From the NCBI RefSeq assembly GCF_001280845.1, contig NZ_LGHP01000001.1, positions 2,799,151 to 2,847,375 of the forward strand: a stretch of 48,225 nucleotides of DNA. Reading direction: 5' to 3'. Both the position numbers and the translations under genes were made by a program. Below the pieces are notes generated by a model. It was not told the origin of the DNA and did not search any database. It was given only the letters and a program-made list of their open reading frames with translations. Origin of the DNA: Bacillus sp. FJAT-28004. Lineage in GTDB: Bacteria > Bacillota > Bacilli > Paenibacillales > Paenibacillaceae. Numbering within the stretch: position 1 is the stretch's first letter; every line of letters starts with the position of its first letter. This document shows positions 16,925 through 25,499 of this stretch, piece by piece.

Positions 16925-18655
16925 TCATAAATACATAATCGTCTTCGGAATTCGGATCTGCACAGAAGTGCCTATACCAAGCCTGCTGTACACCTCCACG
17001 CCATAACGCTCACCGTATGCCAGCTTAATTCGCTTGTCCACATTATAAATTCCGTAACCCGCGGGCTGATCCGTCTTCTCCAGCATCCGTTCATAAACAT
17101 CGCGAGGCATCCCCATACCGTCATCAATAACGGATAACAACAAATCCTCTCCCTCTGAGAAGAGCTTAATGATAATCGTAATCCCGCAGTCATCATCCCA
17201 AATCGCATGATTAATGCAATTTTCAATAAAAGGCTGCACGATTAACTTCAACGTTGTAAATTGAAATAGCGACTGGTCCAATGCATAATGTACCCGGAAT
17301 AAGCCTTGGAATCTGGTTTCCTGTATGGAAAGATAGTGCTCAGTAAGCTTAATTTCTTGTTCAATTGTGATCGTTTTTTTCCCTTTATTTAAGGAGATCC
17401 TGTAAAACCTTGCCAAATCATCTGCCATACGATGCACATGACCACTATTATGTTTAATGGCTAAAGCCGAAATGGAAGCCAGTGTATTGTAGAGAAAATG
17501 CGGCGTTATTTGAGCTTGGAGACTGTTCATCTCCGCTTCATTCTTCAGAACCTCTTTCTTGTACACGTCATTGATTAAATCTTCTATCTTTATCGCCATC
17601 TTCTTTAGAGCAAAAGACAGTTGGCCTACTTCGTCATTCCCCATCGGCGGGAATGTTAAATCGAATGTTCCGCGTTCCACCTTGCGAATTTGATGGAGCA
17701 GTATTTCGAAGCGCTTCGTCATTAACTGACTAGTTCCGTATATCAGGACAATGGCAGCGAATACGCATGCGAGCGAGATGGTCAGCATTTTACCGGAGGC
17801 TGCTCGAGCCTGCATCAGCAATTCCTCATAAGGCAGAATGACAATCGTATTCCAGCCGTTGTGTAACGATTTTTGAATGACGATCGAGTTTTCATTCTTT
17901 TGGGCTAACAATTCGGCAGCGTTTCGGAACTTAGCATGTTTGAGGTCTGACGTAATAATATTTCCGTTCTCATCCGCCACAATAATCGCTTTGTTATTGC
18001 TCTCTTTCTCGATGAGAGAGAAGATTTCCCTCTCCGAAATGTCCATAGTCAAAATGCCGTAAGGAAAGTTTAGACTCAAATAGTTCAGTGAACGCGTAAG
18101 CGTCACCACACGATCCTTCACAGCTCCATCTGCCGGGAAAAAGTGGGTAATATGTCCTTCCGCATGCAGCGATTGCGTGACCAGCTTTGCTGGCACCTCA
18201 TCCATATGCTTTACAAAAAGTCCGTCCGAATGAAGCGTTTGATTATCTGTATAAATCGTAATCGACAGCAGATTAGGATTCATCGCGAGAATCTTATTGA
18301 GCGTTTGATTAATATAGTCGTACGCGTCAAGCACCGAAATATCGTTTTTTTCATAGTGGTTCAGCAAGTAATTCCTGAGCTGAGTGTCCAAGTAAATTAA
18401 TGTGGCATTCTGGGCGTAGATGTCGAGCTTATTTTCAATATTGTTATTGATCTGATCAATCGTATTTCCTACGTTCTCGACCGCCTGCCGGGTTAGCTGT
18501 TCTTTAATCGTCTGGTAGGAATAGAAAACCAAGAAAGCGATGGGCAGTATCGTAACAAGTAGATACACGATAAATAACTTGCTTCGCAAACGTCTGTTGA
18601 TCATATTGAGTCGAATTCTTTTGCAGATGTTATAAAAATTTTTTGCGATATTCAT
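16925..18655 (-). CDS. YesM-type sensor histidine kinase
   Basis: A 576-residue membrane sensor kinase. Two transmembrane helices (about 26-48 and 290-312) flank an extracellular sensor domain. A HAMP linker follows (about 313-370), then a His_kinase domain with phosphoacceptor H386 in QAQITPHFLYNTLAS and an ATPase domain with PFIENCINHAIWDD, VIDDGMGMP and GYGIYNVDKRIKL. I chose the ATG at 18655 because AAGGAG lies nine bases upstream. It overlaps the end of the response regulator gene by 26 bases, so the pair is coupled. Such systems sense extracellular oligosaccharides and switch on neighbouring importers and hydrolases. Confidence 0.93.
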   Translation of the reverse strand: MNIAKNFYNICKRIRLNMINRRLRSKLFIVYLLVTILPIAFLVFYSYQTIKEQLTRQAVENVGNTIDQINNNIENKLDIYAQNATLIYLDTQLRNYLLNHYEKNDISVLDAYDYINQTLNKILAMNPNLLSITIYTDNQTLHSDGLFVKHMDEVPAKLVTQSLHAEGHITHFFPADGAVKDRVVTLTRSLNYLSLNFPYGILTMDISEREIFSLIEKESNNKAIIVADENGNIITSDLKHAKFRNAAELLAQKNENSIVIQKSLHNGWNTIVILPYEELLMQARAASGKMLTISLACVFAAIVLIYGTSQLMTKRFEILLHQIRKVERGTFDLTFPPMGNDEVGQLSFALKKMAIKIEDLINDVYKKEVLKNEAEMNSLQAQITPHFLYNTLASISALAIKHNSGHVHRMADDLARFYRISLNKGKKTITIEQEIKLTEHYLSIQETRFQGLFRVHYALDQSLFQFTTLKLIVQPFIENCINHAIWDDDCGITIIIKLFSEGEDLLLSVIDDGMGMPRDVYERMLEKTDQPAGYGIYNVDKRIKLAYGERYGVEVYSRLGIGTSVQIRIPKTIMYL

Positions 18656-20189
18656 TTGGAGTGACTCCTTGCGTTTTATAAAAAAACGAACTGAAATAAG
18701 ACGAGTTATCGAATCCCACTTTTTTTGCCACATCATGAATCTTTAATGATTTGTCGCGCAACAATTCCACTGCTTTCGTAAGACGGACCTTTGTCAAATA
18801 TTCATGAATGGTACAGCCCTTCTTCTCCTTGAATAAGGCTCTCAAATAATTGGGAGAGATGTACACCTTCTCCGCGAGATGTTCGATCGTTAGAGGTTCG
18901 AAGTAAGCGCTGTCAATTATATCGACCACTTCCTGCACCAGCAGCATATGCCGATCCTGCTGTTTATCCTCAAGATAACGTCGGATCTTATCCATCAACC
19001 CCAGAATAAAATCTTTGATTCCTCGAATGGAATCTTCTTGCAGAATTGATCGGTTCCAGTCATGAAGACCTCCGATCCCTTTGATTGCCTGATCATCGAT
19101 TTTCGTACATAAGTTGGCTATCCCTTTCAATACATCCATCGAAACTTCATAAACTTTTTCCCTTTTTACGTGCATCCGGACCAACGTATCGAAATAATGG
19201 TCAATTCCAATTAGAAATGCCGACAAATCGGACAAATTTAATCGCCTCAGAAGCATCTCATCTTCGGAGTTAAATGCAGCATCGCGCTCAATCTTAACTT
19301 GCCCTGAATGAATAATGTTCCCATGACCGGTATAAAAACGTTCCCCCACCGCTTTCTCCGCTTCCTCGAACATAGAGTTCGCGTTTTTCAGCAAAGTTAC
19401 CGTGTCAGCAATCCCGATGGTAACCGTCCAGTCATATTCACGCCTAATGGCGTCGGATAGTTCTTGCCAAAATAACTCGTAATCCATGCTAGGATTAAAT
19501 TTGACAGCGAGCAGCCATTCATGTTCATCTGCCTTTAAGGTGATTCCTTCCAACGAAAAGCTGCTCAACATCGAACTGATGATCATTGGTATCTCGTTCT
19601 TCTCTTTCAACCGCACAGTAGAACTTTGTTTATATGCAAAATAGTTATCGATACAAATTAAAGCGGTTACATAATGATCGTTAACAAACTGCTGATCCAT
19701 TAGGATGAGCTCTGTCCACGATTGCTCTAAGCTTCCATCGTTGCTCGCAGCTTTGTAAAGTTCCTCAATACGTTTCTCAATCAGGATCTGCTTGGAACGG
19801 CGCAGTAAATGGACTTTCTCCACCTCTTCCTTAACTTTAGCTATTACATCCTTCAATTCGACTTGATTAATCGGCTTCAAAAGATAACCAACGGCCCCTG
19901 CATGAAGGGCTGATTTTACATAAATAAATTCATCGTGCCCGCTTAAAAATATGATTTTCATCCAATTGAAACGTTCTTGTATAAGTGTCGCCAGCTGCAG
20001 TCCATCCATAATCGGCATTCTCACATCAGTAAGCACGATATCCGGCTGTAATTGCTGAATTTGCTCCCAAGCTTTCTTTCCGTTTTTGGCGGCTCCAACT
20101 ACTCTAATGTTCATGCTAGCCCAATCGATGTGGTTCTGGAGCAGATCCAACTCGATAAATTCGTCCTCCACTAGAAAAATAGTCAACAA
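18630..20189 (-). CDS. YesN-type response regulator (REC plus AraC DNA-binding domain)
   Basis: A 519-residue response regulator. The receiver domain (about 1-120) has acidic residues E8-D9-E10, phosphoacceptor D55 in IVLTDVRMP and the lysine in YLLKPINQ. A middle region of about 270 residues is of unknown role. The C-terminal AraC domain has LTIEHLAEKVYISPNYLRAL with FKEKKGCTIHEYL, and KIHDVAKKVGFDNSSYFSSF. The start is TTG, seven bases after GGGAGAG. It lies upstream of and overlaps its sensor kinase gene, and is divergent from the permease operon, whose promoter it probably controls. Confidence 0.93.
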   Translation of the reverse strand: MLTIFLVEDEFIELDLLQNHIDWASMNIRVVGAAKNGKKAWEQIQQLQPDIVLTDVRMPIMDGLQLATLIQERFNWMKIIFLSGHDEFIYVKSALHAGAVGYLLKPINQVELKDVIAKVKEEVEKVHLLRRSKQILIEKRIEELYKAASNDGSLEQSWTELILMDQQFVNDHYVTALICIDNYFAYKQSSTVRLKEKNEIPMIISSMLSSFSLEGITLKADEHEWLLAVKFNPSMDYELFWQELSDAIRREYDWTVTIGIADTVTLLKNANSMFEEAEKAVGERFYTGHGNIIHSGQVKIERDAAFNSEDEMLLRRLNLSDLSAFLIGIDHYFDTLVRMHVKREKVYEVSMDVLKGIANLCTKIDDQAIKGIGGLHDWNRSILQEDSIRGIKDFILGLMDKIRRYLEDKQQDRHMLLVQEVVDIIDSAYFEPLTIEHLAEKVYISPNYLRALFKEKKGCTIHEYLTKVRLTKAVELLRDKSLKIHDVAKKVGFDNSSYFSSFFYKTQGVTPNEYRKKFL

Positions 20190-20316
20190 TCCGCATCTCT
20201 CCCATTATCCGAATAATATTTCCCATTATATCACCGGCATATCTCTCGAAGTAGTGCTTCACATTCTTTTTACACAATGATAGGCGTTTTCCCGCATGTT
20301 TCTTCACATTGTAATA

Positions 20317-20346
20317 TTGCTACCAGAGATCGGCGACTCGTATAAT
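20317..20346 (+). promoter_or_regulatory. Sigma-A promoter of the permease operon
   Basis: TTGCTA (20317-20322) and TATAAT (20341-20346) are separated by 18 bases, about 32 bases before the permease start. It lies in the intergenic region shared with the divergent response regulator gene. Confidence 0.7.
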
Positions 20347-20377
20347 TTTGTACATTACCAGGGAACGAGGTGCTTAC

Positions 20378-21346
20378 ATGAGTACGGCCGTCAATGCTTT
20401 AAGCAAGAAAAATACAGTCACAAAAAAAAGCTTCAAAATTCGGTTATTTGAGCAGCGGTATCTTCTTTTGCTGCTTACGCCAGCGATCATCTGGGCAATC
20501 TTCTTCGCTTATTTACCAATGGCTGGATTGTATATGGCATTTGTCAATTATAAACCTTCGCTTGGAAATTTTTGGGGCAACTTATTCCAAAGCGAATTCA
20601 TTGGCATGGACTGGTTCAATTATTTTTTCAAAAACGGTGATTTCTTGATCATTATGCGAAATACGCTGGCATCCACTTTACTTACGCTGGTCATATCCTT
20701 TCCCGCTCCAATTATCATTGCGATTGCCCTGAATGAGATCAAAGGAGCAGTATTCAAAAGAACGGTTCAAACCGTGTCCTACCTCCCCCATTTCATTTCC
20801 TGGGTTATTGCGGCGAATATCATCGTTACGGTTCTCTCATCAGACGGAATTGTCAACAAAATGCTGCAGTGGCTGCATTTGACGGATAAAAGCATTTTCT
20901 TTCTGCAGGAAGGCAAATATTTCTGGTGGATTGTGGCGATTGGAAACACATGGAAGGAGATGGGGTACAGCGCGATTATTTATCTCGCAGCAATCTCTTC
21001 GATCAATCTAGAACTATACGAGGCAGCACGTGTTGACGGTGCCGGCCGGATCAAGCAGATTTTGTATGTAACCCTGCCGCATTTGAAGCCGACAATCGTA
21101 ATTCTTCTCATCCTTTCTCTCGGAGGCGTGCTCAACGCGGGCTTTGATCAGCATTATTTACTCGGCAACGGCTTGAATCAAGGATATTCCGATGTTTTGT
21201 CAACCTATTCATTCCGGTACGGATTGCAAAACTCTATGTTCTCCTATGCATCAGCTGTTGGTTTATTCAATTCCGTTGTCGCCTTCATTCTGGTCGTAAT
21301 CGTCAATTTTACTTCCAAAAAATTAAACAACCAATCGTTATTTTAA
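20378..21346 (+). CDS. Carbohydrate ABC transporter permease (LplB-like)
   Basis: A 322-residue integral membrane protein with about six helices. The conserved EAA loop is present as YEAARVDGAGRIKQILYVTL (about 220-239), the site that contacts the ATPase. The N-terminus FEQRYLLLLLTPAIIWAIFF and the segment YLPMAGLYMAFVNYKPSLG are typical of the LplB/YtcP group. The ATG giving MSTAVNAL is chosen because GAGGTG lies six bases before it. It is followed 15 bases later by the second permease. Together with the lipoprotein at 15147-16784 it forms an importer. Confidence 0.95.
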   Translation: MSTAVNALSKKNTVTKKSFKIRLFEQRYLLLLLTPAIIWAIFFAYLPMAGLYMAFVNYKPSLGNFWGNLFQSEFIGMDWFNYFFKNGDFLIIMRNTLASTLLTLVISFPAPIIIAIALNEIKGAVFKRTVQTVSYLPHFISWVIAANIIVTVLSSDGIVNKMLQWLHLTDKSIFFLQEGKYFWWIVAIGNTWKEMGYSAIIYLAAISSINLELYEAARVDGAGRIKQILYVTLPHLKPTIVILLILSLGGVLNAGFDQHYLLGNGLNQGYSDVLSTYSFRYGLQNSMFSYASAVGLFNSVVAFILVVIVNFTSKKLNNQSLF

Positions 21347-21361
21347 AGGAGTTAATGAACA

Positions 21362-22255
21362 ATGCCAAAAATACACTCGCTTTCGGATAAGCTTTTCGAT
21401 CTGTTCATTTACCTCTTTCTCATCGTCATCTTTCTCGTTACGTTTTACCCCTTTTGGAATATCCTTGTTGTGTCCTTAAATGATGCCACCGATTCGGTAC
21501 GTGGGGGATTATATTTATGGCCGAGGCAGTTCACGCTTGAAAGTTACAAATCGATATTCCGTAATGCGGAGTTGATCAATTCAGTGAAGGTCACCGTCCT
21601 GCGGACGATCATCGGGACTCCGCTCTCCGTGCTGGTCATCAGCATGATGGCCTATTCGCTTAGTAAGCGCGAGCTTATTGCCTGGAGAGCATTTACGCTG
21701 TTTTTCATCTTCACCATGTATTTCGGTGGAGGATTGATCCCCACCTATATGATCATCAAATCTTTGGGACTGATCGATTCATTCTGGGTGTTTATTTTCC
21801 CAGGTCTGGTTGGGGTATTCCTCATGATATTGGTTCGTACATATATCGAGCAGCTGCCGCCGGAGATGGAGGAATCCGCCAAGATTGACGGGGCGAATGA
21901 TCTGCAAATTTTCGGCCGGATGGTCCTTCCACTCTGTGTTCCTGTACTGGCCACCATCGCACTATTTATCGGCATCGGGCATTGGAACTCCTGGTACGAT
22001 TCGTATATCTATACGTATAAGCCGGAGTTGAAAACGCTTCAGGCTATCCTGGTCAAGATTTTGAATCAGTTCCAGACGGGGGCCATGGTATCGGAAGCAG
22101 AGCAGCTAGCGAACAGCTCGAAACGGAATCCGGTATCCGGCGAGAGCGTCCGGATGGCAGTAACGATGGTGGCCACCCTCCCTATTGTTCTTATTTATCC
22201 GTTTCTGCAGCGATTTTTTGTGAAAGGCATTATGATGGGAGCAATTAAAAGCTAA
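21362..22255 (+). CDS. Carbohydrate ABC transporter permease (LplC/YtcP-like)
   Basis: A 297-residue permease of the MalG/LplC branch. The first helix LIVIFLVTFYPFWNILVVS precedes the typical NDATDS. The EAA loop is EESAKIDGANDLQIFGRMVL (about 171-190) and the C-terminus PFLQRFFVKGIMMGAIKS is diagnostic of the branch. AAAGGAG precedes the start. Second gene of the permease operon, which ends at a strong terminator 50 bases downstream. Confidence 0.95.
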   Translation: MPKIHSLSDKLFDLFIYLFLIVIFLVTFYPFWNILVVSLNDATDSVRGGLYLWPRQFTLESYKSIFRNAELINSVKVTVLRTIIGTPLSVLVISMMAYSLSKRELIAWRAFTLFFIFTMYFGGGLIPTYMIIKSLGLIDSFWVFIFPGLVGVFLMILVRTYIEQLPPEMEESAKIDGANDLQIFGRMVLPLCVPVLATIALFIGIGHWNSWYDSYIYTYKPELKTLQAILVKILNQFQTGAMVSEAEQLANSSKRNPVSGESVRMAVTMVATLPIVLIYPFLQRFFVKGIMMGAIKS

Positions 22256-22307
22256 CTCTAGTGGAAAGCACTTGAACTTAGGGATTCATTCGTTCAACGT
22301 ATATAGA

Positions 22308-22348
22308 AAGAATAACCCGGAAGAATCATCTTCCGGGTTATTCTTTTG
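22308..22348. terminator. Bidirectional terminator
   Basis: A 17-bp perfect stem AAGAATAACCCGGAAGA (22308-22324) with its complement at 22329-22345, four-base loop, T-rich on both sides. It serves the rightward permease operon and the leftward gene ending at 22360. Confidence 0.88.
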
Positions 22349-22359
22349 CTTTGGTTGTA

Positions 22360-22794
22360 TTATTTAGATTTTTCAAGAGCTTTCATTAGACTAATCCCAA
22401 TTTTTTCAGTTTCGTCTGACAATGTCAAAGTAATTTGAAAATCATTCCCAACAAAGCCATGGCCTTGATGAAGTGTTGAATTCAAAATTAATGACTTTTT
22501 ATCGTCTTCCAATTCTGCTGATACAAGTAGATGTTCTTTTATAAACTTTGAATAAGTACTGTAACCGAGCAGAGAGTGAATCTTCCCCCCCATATCAGGT
22601 GTCCAATTAGGCCGCTCAATACATACATTCAGCAATTCTAATAGAGCATTTCCCAATTCAACTGACTCTATTGGGCTTTGTAACATTTTAATTGTATCTG
22701 TTGCTGCAGCAGTTCCTATCTCACTAATTGCCATAGCATTCAACATGACTGAACCGTTATTCATGTTTTTATAGACACCAACCATATAAAGCAT
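22360..22794 (-). CDS. Hypothetical protein, 144 residues
   Basis: A soluble, mainly helical then beta protein that I do not recognise. It begins MLYMVGVYKNMNNGSVMLNA, has MGGKIHSLLGYSTYSKFIKE in the centre, and a closing beta segment SLILNSTLHQGHGFVGNDFQ. The overall pattern loosely recalls small immunity-type proteins, but this is only an impression. The start at 22794 is seven bases after GGGGG; a longer frame to 22830 lacks a site. No toxin or secretion gene lies beside it. Confidence 0.7.
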   Translation of the reverse strand: MLYMVGVYKNMNNGSVMLNAMAISEIGTAAATDTIKMLQSPIESVELGNALLELLNVCIERPNWTPDMGGKIHSLLGYSTYSKFIKEHLLVSAELEDDKKSLILNSTLHQGHGFVGNDFQITLTLSDETEKIGISLMKALEKSK

Positions 22795-22925
22795 CCGATT
22801 ACCCCCGGAAAAATATTTGCTCTTCAACATTTATCAAACGTTCATCATAATGCTCGGTTTGGCGTTGAAATTTAGGTGGGAACACGAAGTGGAAAAGTTC
22901 CAACGAGGAGGAGTTCTATAGTTTT

Positions 22926-23459
22926 TCAGCTTATATCCACGCTCTTCAACTCCATAGCAAGCCGTTCAAACACAACAGATATCCCGTTGAAATCATTCAC
23001 TTTCTGTGGCAAATCCACCTTTGAAACCACTTCGCTTAATTCTAATAGAATTACTTTTTCTTCGGCAGTTACAACCCCTTCTTTACCGAGAATATCCATT
23101 GCCTTTTCAAACCAATTGGAGAAACTGAAAAAAACATCATTGATATTCTGCCTGGAGTAATTCGGAATAAGGTTAGCATAATCCTGCCAAGAATTATTGG
23201 CATCTGAGAGACTCTGAAAAGTATATGACAACCAAATTTGCTGACTATTTCGAGTTTTTAGGTCGTCCCATTGATTTTCTTTATTGATGTTTTCGAATGT
23301 CGCTGCAGCACTTTTTAAAAACTGGACTGTGGTAAAAGCTGTTTTTGTAACGTGTTCTTTAGCTGTTTTTTGTTCCATACGCAATTGATAGTTCTGCCAT
23401 ACAGCCAATCCAATAATCATTAAAAACAAAATAATTATCCCATTTCGTTTTGTTAACAT
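22926..23459 (-). CDS. Membrane-anchored hypothetical protein
   Basis: A 177-residue protein with a single N-terminal transmembrane helix (GIIILFLMIIGLAVW, about 7-21) and an outside-facing, helix-rich domain containing many Asn and Ser. No lipobox and no family motif were recognised. GAAAGAGG lies about six bases before the ATG. It precedes the hypothetical gene ending at 22360 on the same strand, with a 131-base gap, so co-transcription is possible. Confidence 0.7.
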   Translation of the reverse strand: MLTKRNGIIILFLMIIGLAVWQNYQLRMEQKTAKEHVTKTAFTTVQFLKSAAATFENINKENQWDDLKTRNSQQIWLSYTFQSLSDANNSWQDYANLIPNYSRQNINDVFFSFSNWFEKAMDILGKEGVVTAEEKVILLELSEVVSKVDLPQKVNDFNGISVVFERLAMELKSVDIS

Positions 23460-23571
23460 AAGTACCTCTTTCTCGAATCGGTATGCTTATGAAGTTTTTG
23501 ATGCTCAGCGATTCAGTTCTTTACTTTAGCATGCTTTTTTTCTTACTGAATACTTGTATCATTTTCCACTA

Positions 23572-23654
23572 GACTGCCCTTTAGCTTAATAAAAACAAGG
23601 AGCAGCTACCGTAGTAACTGCTCCTTGCTCTGTTCAACTAATGTTACCCGTTAG
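23572..23654 (+). repeat. Dispersed structured repeat, copy 3 (complete)
   Basis: Left core CCCTTTAGC (23577-23585, one mismatch to consensus), inner TTAATAAAAA, hairpin CAAGGAGCAG (23596-23605) with CTGCTCCTTG (23618-23627), then GTTCAACTAATG and right core CCCGTTAG (23647-23654). It lies 158 bases downstream of the leftward VOC gene. The rest of the 350-base gap (23460-23811) shows nothing recognisable. Confidence 0.85.
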
Positions 23655-23811
23655 AATTCCTGTAAAACGAATATTTTGGACTTTGCATAGCTTTGTATGC
23701 TTACAAGTTGCACTTAGGTCAACTCCTCGAAGAGTATAACTTAGCGCTGCGCATGCTTGAACAGATTGAAATTTATATTAAGAGAGTTCAATGCGCAAAC
23801 AAACTTTAAAT

Positions 23812-24207
23812 CTATGTCAATTGCTGCGCAATCTCCCAGACATGTCCTGCCGGATCTGTGAAGGCAGCAGTGCGTACTCCCCACGGACGGTCCACTGGAC
23901 CGTTAAGAATAGCAACGCCTCGTGTATTCAATTCGTTACATACTGCATCCACATCATCCACCCGAATGGTAAACTGGAACCGAGATCCGGATTCTCGGCT
24001 TGCGACTGTTCCAGGATGGATAAGACCGTATGCCTCGGAAATATCCAAGAGGTTAATGCTCATATTTCCGAAGTCGAATACCGCAGACACATCGTCTTCA
24101 TATACAGCGAAAAATCCAAATACTTCTTGATAGAACGCCCTTACTCTTTGCAAATCCTCCACAAATATTGTAATAACATCAACATTCATCGACCCTAAAG
24201 CCCTCAT
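23812..24207 (-). CDS. VOC family protein (glyoxalase/bleomycin resistance fold)
   Basis: A 131-residue protein with the paired beta-alpha-beta-beta-beta modules of the vicinal oxygen chelate fold: MNVDVITIFVEDLQRVRAFY with QEVFGF first, and FTIRVDDVDAVCNELNTRGV with AFTDPAGHVWEIAQ second. The last motif carries the usual Glu metal ligand. Function may be metal-dependent binding or modification of a small molecule or drug. It is 26 bases downstream of the DinB gene, so they form an operon. GGGGTG precedes the ATG. Confidence 0.9.
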   Translation of the reverse strand: MRALGSMNVDVITIFVEDLQRVRAFYQEVFGFFAVYEDDVSAVFDFGNMSINLLDISEAYGLIHPGTVASRESGSRFQFTIRVDDVDAVCNELNTRGVAILNGPVDRPWGVRTAAFTDPAGHVWEIAQQLT

Positions 24208-24233
24208 ACGTTCACCCCTTCATTCAGATTTAA

Positions 24234-24734
24234 TCAAGAGACAAGCTTTTGTTCCAGTTCGACCTTCTGGTGGAGGTGATGGCGAAAATGCATGCCAACC
24301 AAGTCGAACCACTCCCGCGCGCTGAGAAACCCAAAGCCGTCATGTCTGACTTTATAATTTTTGTTTATCGTGTTTACTTTCTCCTCGCATTCAGACATTC
24401 TCTTTAGTACTAAGTCCAGTCCACCCAAAAGGTCTTCTTTACTTTCCGAATTACTGGGATTATTTTCGGGGCCGTCCGGCAATTTGATTTTGATCGGAGG
24501 GAAGGCGCCTATATTAAACAATTGATCGCCAGCTGCCGTTTTTCCTTGAGGTTGTTCTTCATTAGATGATGCGCATTTCACCACTTTATCAAGGTAATCG
24601 AGCGCAGTAAGTTTCAAGTGATCGTACATTTGGCCTAAAGACCAAACCCCTTTCTCAGATACATACCTTAATTGATCCAAGGAATAACACTGTAAATCGC
24701 TTTTGTATGACTCAATTAGCTCGGTGTAATTCAA
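24234..24734 (-). CDS. DinB family protein
   Basis: A 166-residue four-helix-bundle protein of the DinB/YfiT type. The first helix holds the metal-binding histidine region (GVWSLGQMYDHLKLT) and the last helix has WFDLVGMHFRHHLHQK, which supplies further histidines. Members are metal-dependent, often thiol-linked, transferases or stress proteins. GAGGTG precedes the start. First gene of a two-gene operon with the VOC protein; such pairings are common in small detoxification clusters. Confidence 0.88.
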   Translation of the reverse strand: MNYTELIESYKSDLQCYSLDQLRYVSEKGVWSLGQMYDHLKLTALDYLDKVVKCASSNEEQPQGKTAAGDQLFNIGAFPPIKIKLPDGPENNPSNSESKEDLLGGLDLVLKRMSECEEKVNTINKNYKVRHDGFGFLSAREWFDLVGMHFRHHLHQKVELEQKLVS

Positions 24735-24901
24735 TTCGCTTCACCTCTTTCTCCGAATATATATTCCATATTACCATAAGAAAATATTGTAATTTCTTAT
24801 TAATTGCTAAGTTGAGGATGTATTAAGATTAATTTTATTTGGTTGACCGGATTGCAAACATCCTGTAAAATTTTGTTAAGTGTATGCTTTAAGGTAATGA
24901 A

Positions 24902-24917
24902 CTTACTTAAAGGTAAG
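24902..24917. promoter_or_regulatory. Palindromic operator at the HxlR gene
   Basis: CTTACTTAAAGGTAAG is a 16-base imperfect palindrome 15 bases before the HxlR start. The same element, CTTACTTTTAAGTAAG, recurs at 25382-25397 before the downstream oxidoreductase. HxlR/YodB-type regulators bind short inverted repeats of this kind, so autoregulation is likely. Confidence 0.6.
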
Positions 24918-24931
24918 GGGATGATTTATCA

Positions 24932-25264
24932 ATGATTCATCAGCTTGAATGTCCAGTGGAGACAATCATTCATGTTCTAGGTGGCAAATGGAAACCAATG
25001 ATTTTATGGAATTTGATAACATCCAATAAGCGATTCAACGATCTGGAAAAGCTTATACCTGATGTTTCTCAAAAAATGCTTTCACAACATCTACGGGACT
25101 TGGAACGAGAGGGCATAATCGATAGAACGGTCTACCCCACCGTCCCTCCAAAAGTAGAATATTCCCTTAGTGAATATGGCAAAACATTGATTCCTGTAGC
25201 AGAAGTCATGTGTGCTTGGGGAGAAAAGCATAATAAGCGGAAATATGAAGAACCTGCTTCTTAA
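24932..25264 (+). CDS. HxlR-family transcriptional regulator
   Basis: A 110-residue winged-helix protein with the HxlR signature: CPVETIIHVLGGKWKPMILW (about 7-26), RFNDLEKLIPDVSQKMLSQH and LRDLEREGIIDRTVY. The single cysteine C7 is in the place used for redox or electrophile sensing in several family members. It lies between the divergent DinB/VOC operon and the oxidoreductase/DUF2269 pair. The shared palindrome at both promoters suggests that it represses itself and the pair downstream. A T-run hairpin terminator separates it from them. Confidence 0.93.
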   Translation: MIHQLECPVETIIHVLGGKWKPMILWNLITSNKRFNDLEKLIPDVSQKMLSQHLRDLEREGIIDRTVYPTVPPKVEYSLSEYGKTLIPVAEVMCAWGEKHNKRKYEEPAS

Positions 25265-25307
25265 AGATGGTTCAATTAAATTGTACACTAATACAAGCAC
25301 TCATAAT

Positions 25308-25342
25308 AAAAGCTGCCACGGGATTTGACCTGGCAGCTTTTT
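25308..25342 (+). terminator. Rho-independent terminator of the HxlR gene
   Basis: AAAAGCTGCCA (25308-25318) pairs with TGGCAGCTTTT (25331-25341), followed by T, 44 bases after the stop codon. Confidence 0.88.
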
Positions 25343-25381
25343 CTCATTTACAGTCAGCATTCCTATCCCTTTCTGCTTATG

Positions 25382-25397
25382 CTTACTTTTAAGTAAG
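25382..25397. promoter_or_regulatory. Palindromic operator before the oxidoreductase gene
   Basis: CTTACTTTTAAGTAAG is a perfect 16-base palindrome about 100 bases before the oxidoreductase start. It matches the element in front of the HxlR gene at 13 of 16 positions with identical outer half-sites. Confidence 0.62.
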
Positions 25398-25499
25398 TAC
25401 CCTACATTAAAGTGGGTTCTTATCAAGAATTTGAAACGATGTTACGCTTGAGTCAATCCAAAGATGAAATATCGGGAGCATTAATAAAAGGAGGAAAAA

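Noticed and set aside
22360..22794. Contact-dependent inhibition immunity protein
   Set aside because: Only a loose impression of size and composition; no toxin, secretion gene or recognised motif.
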